This document shows, piece by piece, positions 55,796 to 64,000 of a DNA stretch of 64,000 bases (positions are counted from its first letter, which is position 1; every line of letters begins with the position of its first letter). The stretch spans positions 265,813 to 329,812 of the forward strand of contig NZ_JAHIAB010000001.1 in NCBI RefSeq assembly GCF_018760365.1, in the 5' to 3' direction. The translations under genes were made by a program, and so were the position numbers. The notes beneath the pieces are model-generated. The model was not told the origin of the DNA, made no database searches, and saw nothing but the letters and a program-made list of their open reading frames with translations. This stretch comes from Pseudooceanicola endophyticus. Lineage in GTDB: Bacteria; Pseudomonadota; Alphaproteobacteria; Rhodobacterales; Rhodobacteraceae.

Positions 55796-56329
55796 TCAGC
55801 GGACCAGTGTGCCGGTGCGGCGGATCTTCCGCGCCAGTTGCAGGATGCCGTACAGCAGCGCCTCTGCGGTGGGCGGGCAGCCGGGGACGTAGATGTCGAC
55901 GGGAACGATCCGGTCGCAGCCGCGCACCACGGAATAGCTGTAGTGGTAGTACCCTCCCCCGTTCGCGCAGGAGCCCATCGAGATCACGTAGCGGGGCTCG
56001 GGCATCTGATCGTAGACCTTGCGCAGCGCGGGGGCCATCTTGTTGGTCAGCGTGCCCGCGACGATCATCACGTCGGACTGGCGCGGCGAGGCGCGCGGCG
56101 CGATGCCATACCGTTCCGCATCGTAATGCGGCATCGAGGTATGCATCATCTCGACCGCGCAGCAGGCCAGGCCGAAGGTCATCCAGTGCAGAGAGCCGGT
56201 GCGCGCCCAGGTGATCAGGTCTTCGCTGGTGGTCAGCAGGAACCCCTTGTCCTGAAGCTCCCGGTTCAGGGCCTGGGTGGCGACCTCACGGTCGGCACCC
56301 GCGGTATTGGATCCTGCCATCACTCCCAT
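55796..56329 (-). CDS. nuoB: NADH-quinone oxidoreductase subunit B
   Basis: NuoB holds the N2 [4Fe-4S] cluster next to the quinone. The ligands lie in [25 protein letters not shown] and [15 protein letters not shown] choose the ATG at 56329 (MGVMAGSN), with GGGAG 7 bp upstream, giving 177 residues; the ATG at 56320 overlaps the nuoA stop and is a second option. The gene overlaps nuoA by 10 bp at this start. Confidence 0.97.
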   Translation of the reverse strand: MGVMAGSNTAGADREVATQALNRELQDKGFLLTTSEDLITWARTGSLHWMTFGLACCAVEMMHTSMPHYDAERYGIAPRASPRQSDVMIVAGTLTNKMAPALRKVYDQMPEPRYVISMGSCANGGGYYHYSYSVVRGCDRIVPVDIYVPGCPPTAEALLYGILQLARKIRRTGTLVR

Positions 56330-56685
56330 TCCAGCGCTCCCTTCTTCCATTCATAGAGAAAGCCCACGGTCAGCACGGCCAGGAAGACCATCATCGACCA
56401 GAAGCCCGTCATCGAGAGATCCTTGAAGGCGACCGCCCAGGGGAACAGCATCGCGATTTCAAGATCGAAGATGATGAACAGGATCGAGACCAGGTAGAAC
56501 CGGACGTCGAATTTCATCCGCGCATCGTCGAAGGCGTTGAACCCGCATTCGTAGGCACTGACCTTTTCCGGATCCGGGTTGCGAACGGCGATCAGCAGAG
56601 CGGAGAGGATAAAGAACAGACCCAGGGCAACTGCGACTGCCAGAAAGATGAGGATGGGAAGATATTCCCGCAGCATCTCTTCCAC
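56320..56685 (-). CDS. nuoA: NADH-quinone oxidoreductase subunit A
   Basis: NuoA is a three-TM membrane subunit; its TM1-2 loop ([24 protein letters not shown]) closes the quinone site. The 121-residue protein is of normal size. It is the first gene of the nuo operon, 60 bp downstream of a promoter. Confidence 0.97.
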   Translation of the reverse strand: MEEMLREYLPILIFLAVAVALGLFFILSALLIAVRNPDPEKVSAYECGFNAFDDARMKFDVRFYLVSILFIIFDLEIAMLFPWAVAFKDLSMTGFWSMMVFLAVLTVGFLYEWKKGALEWE

Positions 56686-57066
56686 GAATGGCTCCTTTCA
56701 TGGGCGGCGGGGTCCGGAGGGGCCCCGCAGGGCTGTTCCGGGTTTACTCTGGCCCTCCGGCAGGGTCAACCGAGGCACGACGATTTCAACACCGTATCGG
56801 GCGTCTTCGCCAAGGTTGTAAAGGTAATCTTTTCAGTAAGTTATTTAAAAAATACATCCCTGATGCCGCATTGCCGCAGCAAGGTTCTAACCTGACTGAA
56901 ATGGTCAGGAACAAAGTCGGGAATCGCTGCGCGCCCTGGCCTGTCAAAATGCCGCAGGATGGAACCGTCTGCGACGTTACGCCGCACAGCCTGCGCACGC
57001 CCCTGACGTTGGGAACGCTCCCAAAGAAGAAAATTTTCCCGCAGACCTCCGGGAAGCCCAGTAAAA
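56686..57066. other. Intergenic region of 381 bp upstream of nuoA
   Basis: No gene is seen. It holds the nuo promoter (56741-56769), an AT-rich stretch at about 56815-56860 unusual for this DNA, and a small hairpin TTGGGA-ACGC-TCCCAA (57009-57024) downstream of the glutathione transferase gene. Confidence 0.65.
56741..56769 (-). promoter_or_regulatory. Promoter of the nuo operon
   Basis: On the minus strand TTGACC (56769-56764) and TAAACC (56746-56741) are 17 bp apart. Transcription would start near 56734, about 50 bases before the nuoA ATG at 56685. This is the only good promoter-like pair found close to nuoA. Confidence 0.55.
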
Positions 57067-57750
57067 TCAGGCGACTTCGGACGCTTCGGAAGGCAACCCA
57101 AGCGTGTAAAACGGCTCCGGAAACTGGCCGGTGCCCGGTTCCGGACGGCAGGCATCAAAGCCCGCACGGGCGGTGATCGCCTCGAACCAGGCCCGGGTTT
57201 CGGGGAAATCGTCCAGCGTCAGGAAGTGGCAGCCCATCCAGACGGCCTGCCCCACCGCGATATCGGCCGCCGAAAAGCCCGAGGTCAGAAGATAGGCACG
57301 GTTTTCCACCGGCGTGGACAGCCGCCCCTCGATCGCCTCGAAACAGCGCCGCAGCCCGGCCAGCGCATGGGCTATGACCGGCGCCGAACGCGCCGCCTCT
57401 TCCAGCCGCAGCCGCTGGAAGCACAGCGTGTCGACATATTGCGTCAGCGTTTCCGAGAACTGCACCCAGACCAGCCAGTCGGGACGGTCGAAATCGCCCT
57501 CGAAGCGGCCCAGCGCCTGGTTGCGGAACCGCTCGCAGAGGATCTGCAGGATCGCCAGGCTCTCGAAGTAGTTCTCGCCGTCAACCTGCAGCGCGGGCAC
57601 CAGCCCGACCGGGGAATAGACCCGCAGCTCGGGCGTCTGCAGCATCTCGTCCAGGGGATGGATGACCACTTCGAAGGGCACGTCCAGCTCATTCAGCAGC
57701 CACAGGATCCGCATGGAACGGCTGCCGGCACAGTGATGCAGGGTGATCAT
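57067..57750 (-). CDS. Glutathione S-transferase family protein
   Basis: The 227-residue protein has the N-terminal thioredoxin-like GST domain (ITLHHCAGSRSMRILWLL, with CAGSRS at the glutathione site, and VPALQVDGENYFES, where ES binds the gamma-glutamyl part) and an all-helical C-terminal domain. No catalytic Tyr is seen in the first strand; the Cys or Ser of the CAGSRS loop may serve instead. Substrate unknown. It is probably its own unit. Confidence 0.88.
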   Translation of the reverse strand: MITLHHCAGSRSMRILWLLNELDVPFEVVIHPLDEMLQTPELRVYSPVGLVPALQVDGENYFESLAILQILCERFRNQALGRFEGDFDRPDWLVWVQFSETLTQYVDTLCFQRLRLEEAARSAPVIAHALAGLRRCFEAIEGRLSTPVENRAYLLTSGFSAADIAVGQAVWMGCHFLTLDDFPETRAWFEAITARAGFDACRPEPGTGQFPEPFYTLGLPSEASEVA

Positions 57751-57905
57751 GGGCGCTCCTCCGGGCCGGAGAGCGGGAAAACCACGGGAGAGGCGGGGCG
57801 GACGCACGCGGGTTCGATGATCATGCCCCAAGCATGGCCTGTCGGAGCGACGGCGGCAAGCGGCCCGGGACGCACGCTGCGTCACCCCGGGCGGGGAACC
57901 GCCCG

Positions 57906-58403
57906 TCAGGAACCAAGCACCGCCCGCAGCAGCGCCGCCTGGGAGGCATCGAAGGCGGCCAGCGTCACCTCCATGTCCGGGCATCCCTTCAGGGCCTCGC
58001 GCAGGGTCGCCACCGCAATCGCGGCGGCCTCTGGCGCCGGGTAGCGATAGACCCCGGTCGAGATCGCGGGGAAGGCAATGCTGCGATCCCCCGCCTCGTA
58101 CGCCAGGCGGAAGGCGTTGCGGTAGCAGGCGGCCAGCAGCGCGGGCTCGCCCCTTGTGCCGCCCTGCCAGACCGGCCCGACGGTGTGGATCACGTGGCGC
58201 GCCGGCAGGTCGTAGGCGCCGCTCAGGCGGGCCTCTCCGGTCGGGCAGCCGCCCAGGGTCCGGCATTCCGCCAAGAGCCCCGGCCCGGCGGCGCGGTGAA
58301 TGGCGCCATCCACCCCGCCCCCGCCCAGCAGAGAGCTGTTCGCGGCATTCACGATGGCATCCACCGCGAAGGTGGTGATGTCGCCCTCCCGGACCGCGAT
58401 CAT
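57906..58403 (-). CDS. Macrodomain protein (O-acetyl-ADP-ribose deacetylase-like)
   Basis: The 165-residue protein is a single macrodomain of the MacroD/YmdB type: [26 protein letters not shown] holds the ADP-ribose-binding and catalytic Asn/Asp residues, and [13 protein letters not shown] the distal loop. It should hydrolyse O-acetyl-ADP-ribose or mono-ADP-ribose on proteins. Its ATG overlaps the aminotransferase stop by four bases, an unusual pairing. Confidence 0.9.
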   Translation of the reverse strand: MIAVREGDITTFAVDAIVNAANSSLLGGGGVDGAIHRAAGPGLLAECRTLGGCPTGEARLSGAYDLPARHVIHTVGPVWQGGTRGEPALLAACYRNAFRLAYEAGDRSIAFPAISTGVYRYPAPEAAAIAVATLREALKGCPDMEVTLAAFDASQAALLRAVLGS

Positions 58404-59596
58404 GCCCGCGCCTGCCAGACCGCGCCGACCTCGGCCCGGATGATCCGGGCGATCAGGGCGCAGTCCTCAAGGGTGAACGTCAGCGGCAGGCGCATGTCGA
58501 TCAGCCCCCTCAGGATGCGGTCGCTTTCGGGCAGGCGCTGCGCGGGGGCATAGCGCCAGCTGTCATAGCGCGAGGTGAAGCCGCGCGGCTCGGCCTCACC
58601 GAACCATTTCAGCTCCACCCCCCGGGCGGCGCAGCGGTGCAGCACCTCGGCAATGTCATCCTCGGACCAATCCGGCAGCAGGAACTGGATGGAAGAGCCG
58701 ACGTAACGTTCCTGCTCCGGGCGCGGGATGGTCGCAAGACCCGGCGTGCCCGCAATGCCGGCCTCGACCACCCGGTAGCGGGCGTTCCAGGCGGCGCATT
58801 GCGCTTCAAGGCGGCGCAGCTGGGGCCGCAGGATCGCCGCGCGCAGGTTGTCCATCCGCCCCGAGATATTGGGGGTGTCGTATTTCACCTGTTCGAAGAC
58901 CTCTGCCCCCGGCGCCGCGAGGTGACGATCATAGAGCATGTAGCTGCCCGAGAGCATGATCGCGCGGGCCGCCAGATCCTCGTCATCGGTGATGAGAAAC
59001 CCGCCCTCGCCCGAGTTCACATGCTTGTAGGTCTGGGTGGAAAAGCACCCCGCCAGCCCGTGCCGTCCGCTGGGCGTGCCGTTCCAGGCCGCCCCCATGG
59101 TATGGGCGCAATCCTCGATCACCCGGACGCCGGCAGCATCGCAAAGCGCCATCAGCCGGTCCATGTCGCACAGGTGCCCGCGCATGTGCGACAGCAGCAG
59201 AACCTTCGCGCGGGGCAGCTTGACCGCCAGATCGTCAAGGTCGATCACCAGCCCCTCGGTGACGCCGACGTAGACCGGCACGCCGCCGACGGCGGCAATG
59301 GCGCCGGGCACCGGGGCCAGCGTGAAGACATTGGTCAGCACCGGATCGGCCGGCCCCACCCCCGCCGCCCTGAGCGCGGTCGAGATCGCATGACCGCCCG
59401 AGGCGATGGCCAGCGCAAAGCGCGCACCGGTCAGCGCGGCGAATTCGCGCTCCAGCTCAGCCACCTCTCCGGCTTCTCCGGGCAGGGTGTTGTAGCGGTG
59501 CAGCCGGCCATGGCGCAGCACCGCGACGGCGGCCTCGATGGCGTCCTCGGGGATGGGCTCCTGCTGGGTGAAGCTGCCGGTGAATACGTCGCGCAT
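58400..59596 (-). CDS. DegT/DnrJ/EryC1/StrS-type aminotransferase
   Basis: The 398-residue protein is a PLP enzyme of the sugar aminotransferase group. The PLP lysine is in [16 protein letters not shown] (near 190), with EDCAHTMGA upstream as the Asp that holds the pyridine N. Members usually aminate keto-sugars for surface glycans or antibiotics, although some act on other substrates. No sugar-nucleotide genes are adjacent except glmU/glmS a few kb away. It overlaps the macrodomain gene. Confidence 0.85.
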   Translation of the reverse strand: MRDVFTGSFTQQEPIPEDAIEAAVAVLRHGRLHRYNTLPGEAGEVAELEREFAALTGARFALAIASGGHAISTALRAAGVGPADPVLTNVFTLAPVPGAIAAVGGVPVYVGVTEGLVIDLDDLAVKLPRAKVLLLSHMRGHLCDMDRLMALCDAAGVRVIEDCAHTMGAAWNGTPSGRHGLAGCFSTQTYKHVNSGEGGFLITDDEDLAARAIMLSGSYMLYDRHLAAPGAEVFEQVKYDTPNISGRMDNLRAAILRPQLRRLEAQCAAWNARYRVVEAGIAGTPGLATIPRPEQERYVGSSIQFLLPDWSEDDIAEVLHRCAARGVELKWFGEAEPRGFTSRYDSWRYAPAQRLPESDRILRGLIDMRLPLTFTLEDCALIARIIRAEVGAVWQARA

Positions 59597-59683
59597 GGGC
59601 TGTCCTTCACGCCGGAACGGCGCGGCCCCATAACGTCCCGCCCGGCCCGGCCCGTCAAGCGCCCGGCGCGCAAGGGCGGCCCC

Positions 59684-60355
59684 TCAGCCGATGCGGGGGC
59701 CGAGGCCGGCCACCACGCAGGGCAGCATGTCGTAATCCTCCAGCAGCACCTCGGGCTCCAGCGCGGCCATGTCGGCGCCCGAAGGCCCGAAGGTCACCAG
59801 GATCGAGGGCACGCCGGCAGCGCGCGCGGTGTTGCGGTCGGTGTCGCTGTCGCCCACCAGGCAGGCATAGGCCGGATCGCCCCCCGCCAGGCGCACCGCC
59901 TCGCGCAGCGGCGCCGGGTCGGGTTTCTTCACCGGCAGGGTATCGGCCCCGACCAGCGCCGCGAAATCGCCCAGCACGCCCAGCTCCTCCAGAAGCATCC
60001 GCGCCAGCCCCTCGGGCTTGTTGGTGCAGATGGCGACCGGATGGCCGGCGTCCTTCAGCGCGCCGACCGCCTCCATCGCGCCGGGAAACAGCACGGTGTG
60101 GCGGGCGATGTCACGCTCATAGGCCTTCAGCAGCACCGGATAGAGGCGGTCGATCTCGGACTGATCCGCCGCGCGGCCGAGCCGGGAAAACCCGAGCGTC
60201 AGCATCGCGCGCCCACCGCGCAGCGCGGTGCCGGCATCCGCCGCCGTCAGCACATCCCCCGCGCCGATCTCGCGGAAGCAGGCATTCGCGGCCTCCAGCA
60301 GATCGCCACTTGTATCGGCCAGCGTTCCATCCAGATCAAAGACAACACTACGCAT
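59684..60355 (-). CDS. gph: Phosphoglycolate phosphatase
   Basis: Gph removes phosphate from 2-phosphoglycolate arising from DNA repair or oxygenation of RuBP. The 223-residue HAD-superfamily protein has DxDGT as VVFDLDGTLADT at residues 4-15, CTNKPEGLA as motif II (Thr) and KKPDPAPL with VGDSDTDRNTA as motifs III and IV. Substrate identity in HAD enzymes is never certain from sequence alone; other small phosphates are possible. It is divergent from glmU. Confidence 0.85.
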   Translation of the reverse strand: MRSVVFDLDGTLADTSGDLLEAANACFREIGAGDVLTAADAGTALRGGRAMLTLGFSRLGRAADQSEIDRLYPVLLKAYERDIARHTVLFPGAMEAVGALKDAGHPVAICTNKPEGLARMLLEELGVLGDFAALVGADTLPVKKPDPAPLREAVRLAGGDPAYACLVGDSDTDRNTARAAGVPSILVTFGPSGADMAALEPEVLLEDYDMLPCVVAGLGPRIG

Positions 60356-60435
60356 GATTCATCCTATCGGCGAAAATCCGCGGGACATGTTGCGCCCCGA
60401 AACCCAAGTTGATCCGACGTTCCGGCGCGTGGACT

Positions 60436-60463
60436 TGCGCCGGGGTCACATCCGATTAAAACG
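60436..60463 (+). promoter_or_regulatory. Possible promoter of glmU
   Basis: TTGCGC (60436-60441) and TAAAAC (60458-60463) are 16 bp apart in the 192-bp divergent gap between gph and glmU. The -35 box is weak, and the leader would be about 78 bases. Confidence 0.35.
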
Positions 60464-60547
60464 GCCCGGAAAAAGACACAATGCCCTTTCACCCTTTCCC
60501 GCATCTGTTCAGAAAGCGCGAGAAAACAAAAAGATGACGAGGTTGTC

Positions 60548-61894
60548 ATGAGTACCGCGCTGATTGTTCTGGCCGCCGGCATGGGCACGCGAATGAATTC
60601 CGACCTGCCCAAGGTCCTGCACGAGATCGCCGGCGCCCCCATGCTGCACCATGCCATCGCCTCGGGTCTGTCGCTGGAGCCCGAGGAGGTGATCGTGGTC
60701 GCGGGCCATGGCGCCAAGCAGGTCTCGGAGGCGGCAGCCGACAGTTTCGAGGGCGCCCGCATCGTCATCCAGGCCGAGCAGAACGGCACCGCCCATGCCG
60801 TCGGCAAGGCCAGCGCCCTGCTGGCGCAGTTCGAGGGCGACGTGATCGTGCTTTACGGCGACACGCCCTTCATCCGCTCGGAAACCCTGGCGGCGATGAA
60901 GGCCGCGCGCGACCGTCACGACGTGGTGGTGCTGGGCTTCGAGGCCGCCGATCCGGGCCGCTACGGGCGTCTGGTGATGGACGGCGAGGCGCTGGAGCGC
61001 ATCGTCGAATTCAAGGACGCCACCGAGGAAGAGCGCGCGATCACGCTTTGCAATTCCGGCGTGCTCTGTGCCGACCGCAAGGTGCTGTTCGATCTGGTCG
61101 CCAAGGTCGGCAACGACAATGCCGCCGGGGAATACTACCTGACCGACGTCATCGCGCTGGCGCAGGAGGCCGGGCTGTCCGCCGGGGCTGTCACCTGCCC
61201 CGAAGAAGAGACGATGGGCGTGAACTCGCGCCAAGAGCTGGCCCGCGCCGAGGCGGAATTCCAGGCCCGCGCCCGCGCCGAGGCGATGGAGAACGGCGTC
61301 ACGCTGGTCGCCCCCGAAACCGTGCAGTTCGCCCATGACACGGTGATCGGTCGCGACACGGTGATCGAGCCCAACGTGGTCTTCGGCCCCGATGTCACCA
61401 TCGAAAGCGGCTGCCGCATCCGCGCCTTCAGCCATCTGGAGGGCTGCCATGTCAGCCGTGGCGGCCTGATCGGCCCCTATGCCCGCCTGCGCCCCGGCGC
61501 CGAGCTGGCCGAGGAGGTCCATATCGGCAACTTCGTCGAGGTGAAGGCCTCCTCCATCGACCAGGGTGCAAAGATCAACCACCTTTCCTATATCGGGGAC
61601 GCCCATGTGGGCGAGGCGACCAACATCGGCGCAGGCACCATCACCTGCAACTATGACGGCGTCCTCAAGCACCGCACCGAAATCGGCGCGCGGGCCTTCA
61701 TCGGCTCCAACACCATGCTGGTGGCGCCGGTGACGATCGGGGACGAGGCGATGACGGGCTCGGGCTCGGTCATCACCTCGGACGTGGAGGCGGGCGCCAT
61801 GGCCATCGGGCGGGCGCGGCAGGTGACGAAACCGGGCATGGCCCGCAAGCTGATGGAATACCTGCGCTCGAAGAAGGCGCAAAAGGCAGAGTAG
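60548..61894 (+). CDS. glmU: Bifunctional GlmU: N-acetyltransferase and UDP-GlcNAc pyrophosphorylase
   Basis: GlmU makes UDP-GlcNAc from glucosamine-1-P in two steps, feeding peptidoglycan and LPS. The 448-residue protein has the N-terminal uridylyltransferase motif LAAGMGTRMNSDLPKVLHE and a C-terminal left-handed beta-helix with the hexapeptide repeats GAGTITCNYDG. GAGG lies 5 bp before the ATG. glmS follows after 10 bp, so both steps of the branch are co-transcribed. Confidence 0.96.
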   Translation: MSTALIVLAAGMGTRMNSDLPKVLHEIAGAPMLHHAIASGLSLEPEEVIVVAGHGAKQVSEAAADSFEGARIVIQAEQNGTAHAVGKASALLAQFEGDVIVLYGDTPFIRSETLAAMKAARDRHDVVVLGFEAADPGRYGRLVMDGEALERIVEFKDATEEERAITLCNSGVLCADRKVLFDLVAKVGNDNAAGEYYLTDVIALAQEAGLSAGAVTCPEEETMGVNSRQELARAEAEFQARARAEAMENGVTLVAPETVQFAHDTVIGRDTVIEPNVVFGPDVTIESGCRIRAFSHLEGCHVSRGGLIGPYARLRPGAELAEEVHIGNFVEVKASSIDQGAKINHLSYIGDAHVGEATNIGAGTITCNYDGVLKHRTEIGARAFIGSNTMLVAPVTIGDEAMTGSGSVITSDVEAGAMAIGRARQVTKPGMARKLMEYLRSKKAQKAE

Positions 61895-61904
61895 GACCAG
61901 GCAC

Positions 61905-63728
61905 ATGTGCGGAATCATCGGCTATCTGGGCAAGCACGAAGCGGCCCCCTTCCTTGTCGAGGCGCTGAAGCGTCTGGAATATCGCGGCTATGATTCCGCC
62001 GGGATCGCCACGGTGAACGACGGCGCGCTGGACCGCCGCCGCGCCGTCGGCAAGCTGGTGAACCTCTCGGATGTGCTGGTGCACAATCCGCTGGCCGGCA
62101 AGTCCGGGATCGGCCACACCCGCTGGGCCACCCATGGCGAACCGACCGAGAAGAACGCCCACCCGCATCGCTCGGGCCCCGTCGCCGTGGTCCACAACGG
62201 CATCATCGAGAACTTCCGCGAGCTGCGCGGAGAGCTGAAGGACCGCGGCATCACCGCCGTGTCGGACACCGATACCGAGGTCGTGGCGATGCTGACCGCC
62301 GCCTATCTCTCGGACGGGATGACCCCGGTCGAGGCGGTGCGCACCTGCCTGCACAAGCTGGAAGGCGCCTTCGCGCTGCTCTTCCTTTTCGAGGGTGAAA
62401 ACGACCTGATGATCGCCGCCCGCAAGGGCTCTCCTCTGGCCGTGGGGCTGGGGGAGGGCGAGAACTACGTGGGATCGGACGCGCTGGCGCTGGCGCCGCT
62501 GACCGACCGCGTGGTCTATCTGGAAGAGGGCGACTGGGCCGTCGTCACCCGCGAAAGCGTGCAGATCTTCGACAAGGCCGACCGGCTGGTGAACCGCCCC
62601 GTGAAGGTGGTGACGCTGGACAATGCCCGCGTCGACAAGGCCGGCCACAAGCACTTCATGGCCAAGGAGATCGCCGAGCAGCCGCAGGTCATCGGCGATG
62701 CGATCAAGCATTACCTGGGCGAAAGCGGCGCGACCATCACCCTGCCCGGAGAGGGCCTTGATTTCACGAAGATCGACCGGCTGGTCATGGTCGCCTGCGG
62801 CACCGCCTACTACGCCTGCCTGACCGCGAAATACTGGTTCGAGCAGCTGGCCCGCATCCCGGTCGAGGTCGACGTGGCCTCGGAGTTCCGCTACCGCGAG
62901 CCGCCGATCACCCCCGGCACCGTGGCCCTGTTCGTCTCCCAATCGGGCGAGACCGCCGATACCCTGGCCGCGCTGCGCTACTGCACGGGCAAGGCGGAAA
63001 AGATCGTCTCGGTGGTCAATGCGCCGGAAAGCTCCATCGCGCGGGAAAGCGACATCGCCCTGCCGATCCTGGCGGGGACCGAGATCGGCGTCGCCTCGAC
63101 CAAGGCGTTCTCCTGCCAGCTGACGGTGCTGCTGGTGCTGGCGCTGGAAGCCGCGCGCCAGAAGGGCACCCTTGACGCGGAGCGCTACCAGTCGCTCGTC
63201 AGCGCGCTGCGCGCCCTGCCCTCGGTCTTCGGCGGCGCGCTGGATCGCAACGCGGTTGCCGAAACCCTGTCGCTGCAACTGGCAGAGGCGCAGGACATCC
63301 TGTTCCTGGGCCGGGGCGTCATGTACCCGCTGGCGCTGGAAGGCGCGCTGAAGATGAAGGAAATCAGCTATATCCACGCCGAGGCCTATGCCTCTGGCGA
63401 GCTGAAGCACGGCCCCATCGCGCTGATCGACAAGCATGTCCCCGTGGTCGTCATGGCGCCGCGCGACGGGCTGTTCGACAAGACCGTCTCGAACATGCAG
63501 GAGGTCATGGCGCGCGGTGGCCGCGTCCTGCTGATCTCGGACAGCAAGGGGCTGGAGGAGGCAGGCGAAGGCATCTGGCGCGCGATCGAGATGCCGCGCG
63601 TCGATCCGGTGCTGTCCCCGATCCTTTACGCCCTGCCGGCGCAGCTCATGGCCTATCACACCGCCGTCGCCAAGGGCACCGATGTCGACCAGCCACGCAA
63701 CCTCGCCAAGTCGGTCACGGTAGAGTAA
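61905..63728 (+). CDS. glmS: Glucosamine-fructose-6-phosphate aminotransferase
   Basis: GlmS makes glucosamine-6-phosphate from fructose-6-phosphate and glutamine. Cys2 is the glutaminase nucleophile (MCGIIGYLG), and the C-terminal isomerase has the SIS domains with SQSGETADT and CGTAYYACLTAK, plus the C-terminal LAKSVTVE. Length 607 is normal. No glmS ribozyme or leader structure is seen, as expected in Gram-negative bacteria. Confidence 0.97.
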   Translation: MCGIIGYLGKHEAAPFLVEALKRLEYRGYDSAGIATVNDGALDRRRAVGKLVNLSDVLVHNPLAGKSGIGHTRWATHGEPTEKNAHPHRSGPVAVVHNGIIENFRELRGELKDRGITAVSDTDTEVVAMLTAAYLSDGMTPVEAVRTCLHKLEGAFALLFLFEGENDLMIAARKGSPLAVGLGEGENYVGSDALALAPLTDRVVYLEEGDWAVVTRESVQIFDKADRLVNRPVKVVTLDNARVDKAGHKHFMAKEIAEQPQVIGDAIKHYLGESGATITLPGEGLDFTKIDRLVMVACGTAYYACLTAKYWFEQLARIPVEVDVASEFRYREPPITPGTVALFVSQSGETADTLAALRYCTGKAEKIVSVVNAPESSIARESDIALPILAGTEIGVASTKAFSCQLTVLLVLALEAARQKGTLDAERYQSLVSALRALPSVFGGALDRNAVAETLSLQLAEAQDILFLGRGVMYPLALEGALKMKEISYIHAEAYASGELKHGPIALIDKHVPVVVMAPRDGLFDKTVSNMQEVMARGGRVLLISDSKGLEEAGEGIWRAIEMPRVDPVLSPILYALPAQLMAYHTAVAKGTDVDQPRNLAKSVTVE

Positions 63729-63759
63729 GGGCTGGGGCGACCAAGCCCCGGAGAGCCCC

Positions 63760-64000
63760 ATGGACCTAGAAGCCGCCCTCGGCGCCCTGACCGCCGCCGC
63801 CGAGCCCGACCGGATCGAAGGTGTCGCCGCCTATCACAAGGCGGCGCGCAGCTATCTGGGCACGCCCAACCCGGCGATCAACGACCTGGCAACGGACTGG
63901 CGCCGCTCCCTGCCGCTGGACGAGCGCCTGAGCCTGGCGCAGGCCCTGTGGGAGACCGACATCCACGAGGCCCGCATCGCCGCCGCCAAGCTGCTGACCC
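63760..64000 (+). CDS. DNA alkylation repair protein (AlkD-like, 3' end outside window)
   Basis: The ATG at 63760 lies 31 bp after glmS. The first 80 residues are present and end at the window edge. AYHKAARSYLGTPNPAINDLATDWRRSL resembles the N-terminus of the HEAT-repeat alkylpurine glycosylases (AlkC/AlkD). This is a family match from a fragment, so the exact class cannot be told. Confidence 0.75.
   Translation, partial: MDLEAALGALTAAAEPDRIEGVAAYHKAARSYLGTPNPAINDLATDWRRSLPLDERLSLAQALWETDIHEARIAAAKLLT

Noticed and set aside
61895-61904. glmS ribozyme
   Set aside because: Only 10 bp separate glmU and glmS, which leaves no room, and the ribozyme is confined to Gram-positive bacteria.

Overview
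The window is high-GC chromosomal DNA from an alphaproteobacterium, most likely a member of the Rhodobacterales (Rhodobacteraceae/Roseobacteraceae). The evidence is the 14-gene nuo cluster broken up by small extra genes (as in Paracoccus), the surE-pcm-nlpD-like group facing tatABC, an E. coli-type pyrC, RNase J with type III pantothenate kinase beside nuoN, and intergenic repeats typical of this order. The genus cannot be fixed from the sequence. No rRNA, tRNA, CRISPR array, prophage or insertion sequence was seen. Almost everything is core genome.

Layout. 1-3.6 kb: two tandem glycosyltransferase-like genes (the first cut by the window edge) and an unrecognised protein. 3.7-7.3 kb: pyrC, pyrE and dnaB. 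7.5-11.5 kb: a secreted VWA-like protein, alanine racemase, and an MlaE/MlaF-type lipid ABC pair with a third small membrane protein. 11.6-17.3 kb: a membrane-anchored coiled-coil protein, radA, cvpA, purF and two small genes. 17.7-21.3 kb: an SDR enzyme, surE, pcm and a lysostaphin-fold (M23) lipoprotein. 21.5-28.1 kb (minus strand): an ATPase with tatC-tatB-tatA, a large unrecognised membrane protein, an orphan ABC ATPase and an atypical SDR. 28.3-36.3 kb: a Hint-domain protein, prfC, a second tandem glycosyltransferase pair, a DEAD-box helicase and a PilZ protein. 36.3-56.7 kb (minus strand): rnj, coaX, birA and the whole nuoA-N cluster, transcribed leftward from a promoter near 56.75 kb. 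57.1-60.4 kb (minus strand): a glutathione transferase, a macrodomain protein overlapping a DegT-type aminotransferase, and gph. 60.5-64 kb: glmU, glmS and the start of a DNA alkylation repair gene.

The genes serve nucleotide synthesis (pyrC, pyrE, purF), replication and repair (dnaB, radA, the AlkD-like gene), cell envelope construction (alr, glmU, glmS, MlaEF, the NlpD-like protein, Tat export), RNA handling (RNase J, DEAD helicase, RF3) and respiration (complex I).

The most interesting unexplained signals are non-coding. A dispersed two-hairpin element occurs four times just after stop codons; its stems change in sequence but keep pairing, while the triloops stay GCA and AGA. A perfect 10-bp hairpin ends one base before the pyrC start codon. 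Among proteins, the orphan 615-residue membrane protein, the Hint protein, the NlpD-like protein lacking a zinc ligand, the SDR lacking its catalytic Tyr/Lys, and the six extra genes inside the nuo cluster deserve a second look.
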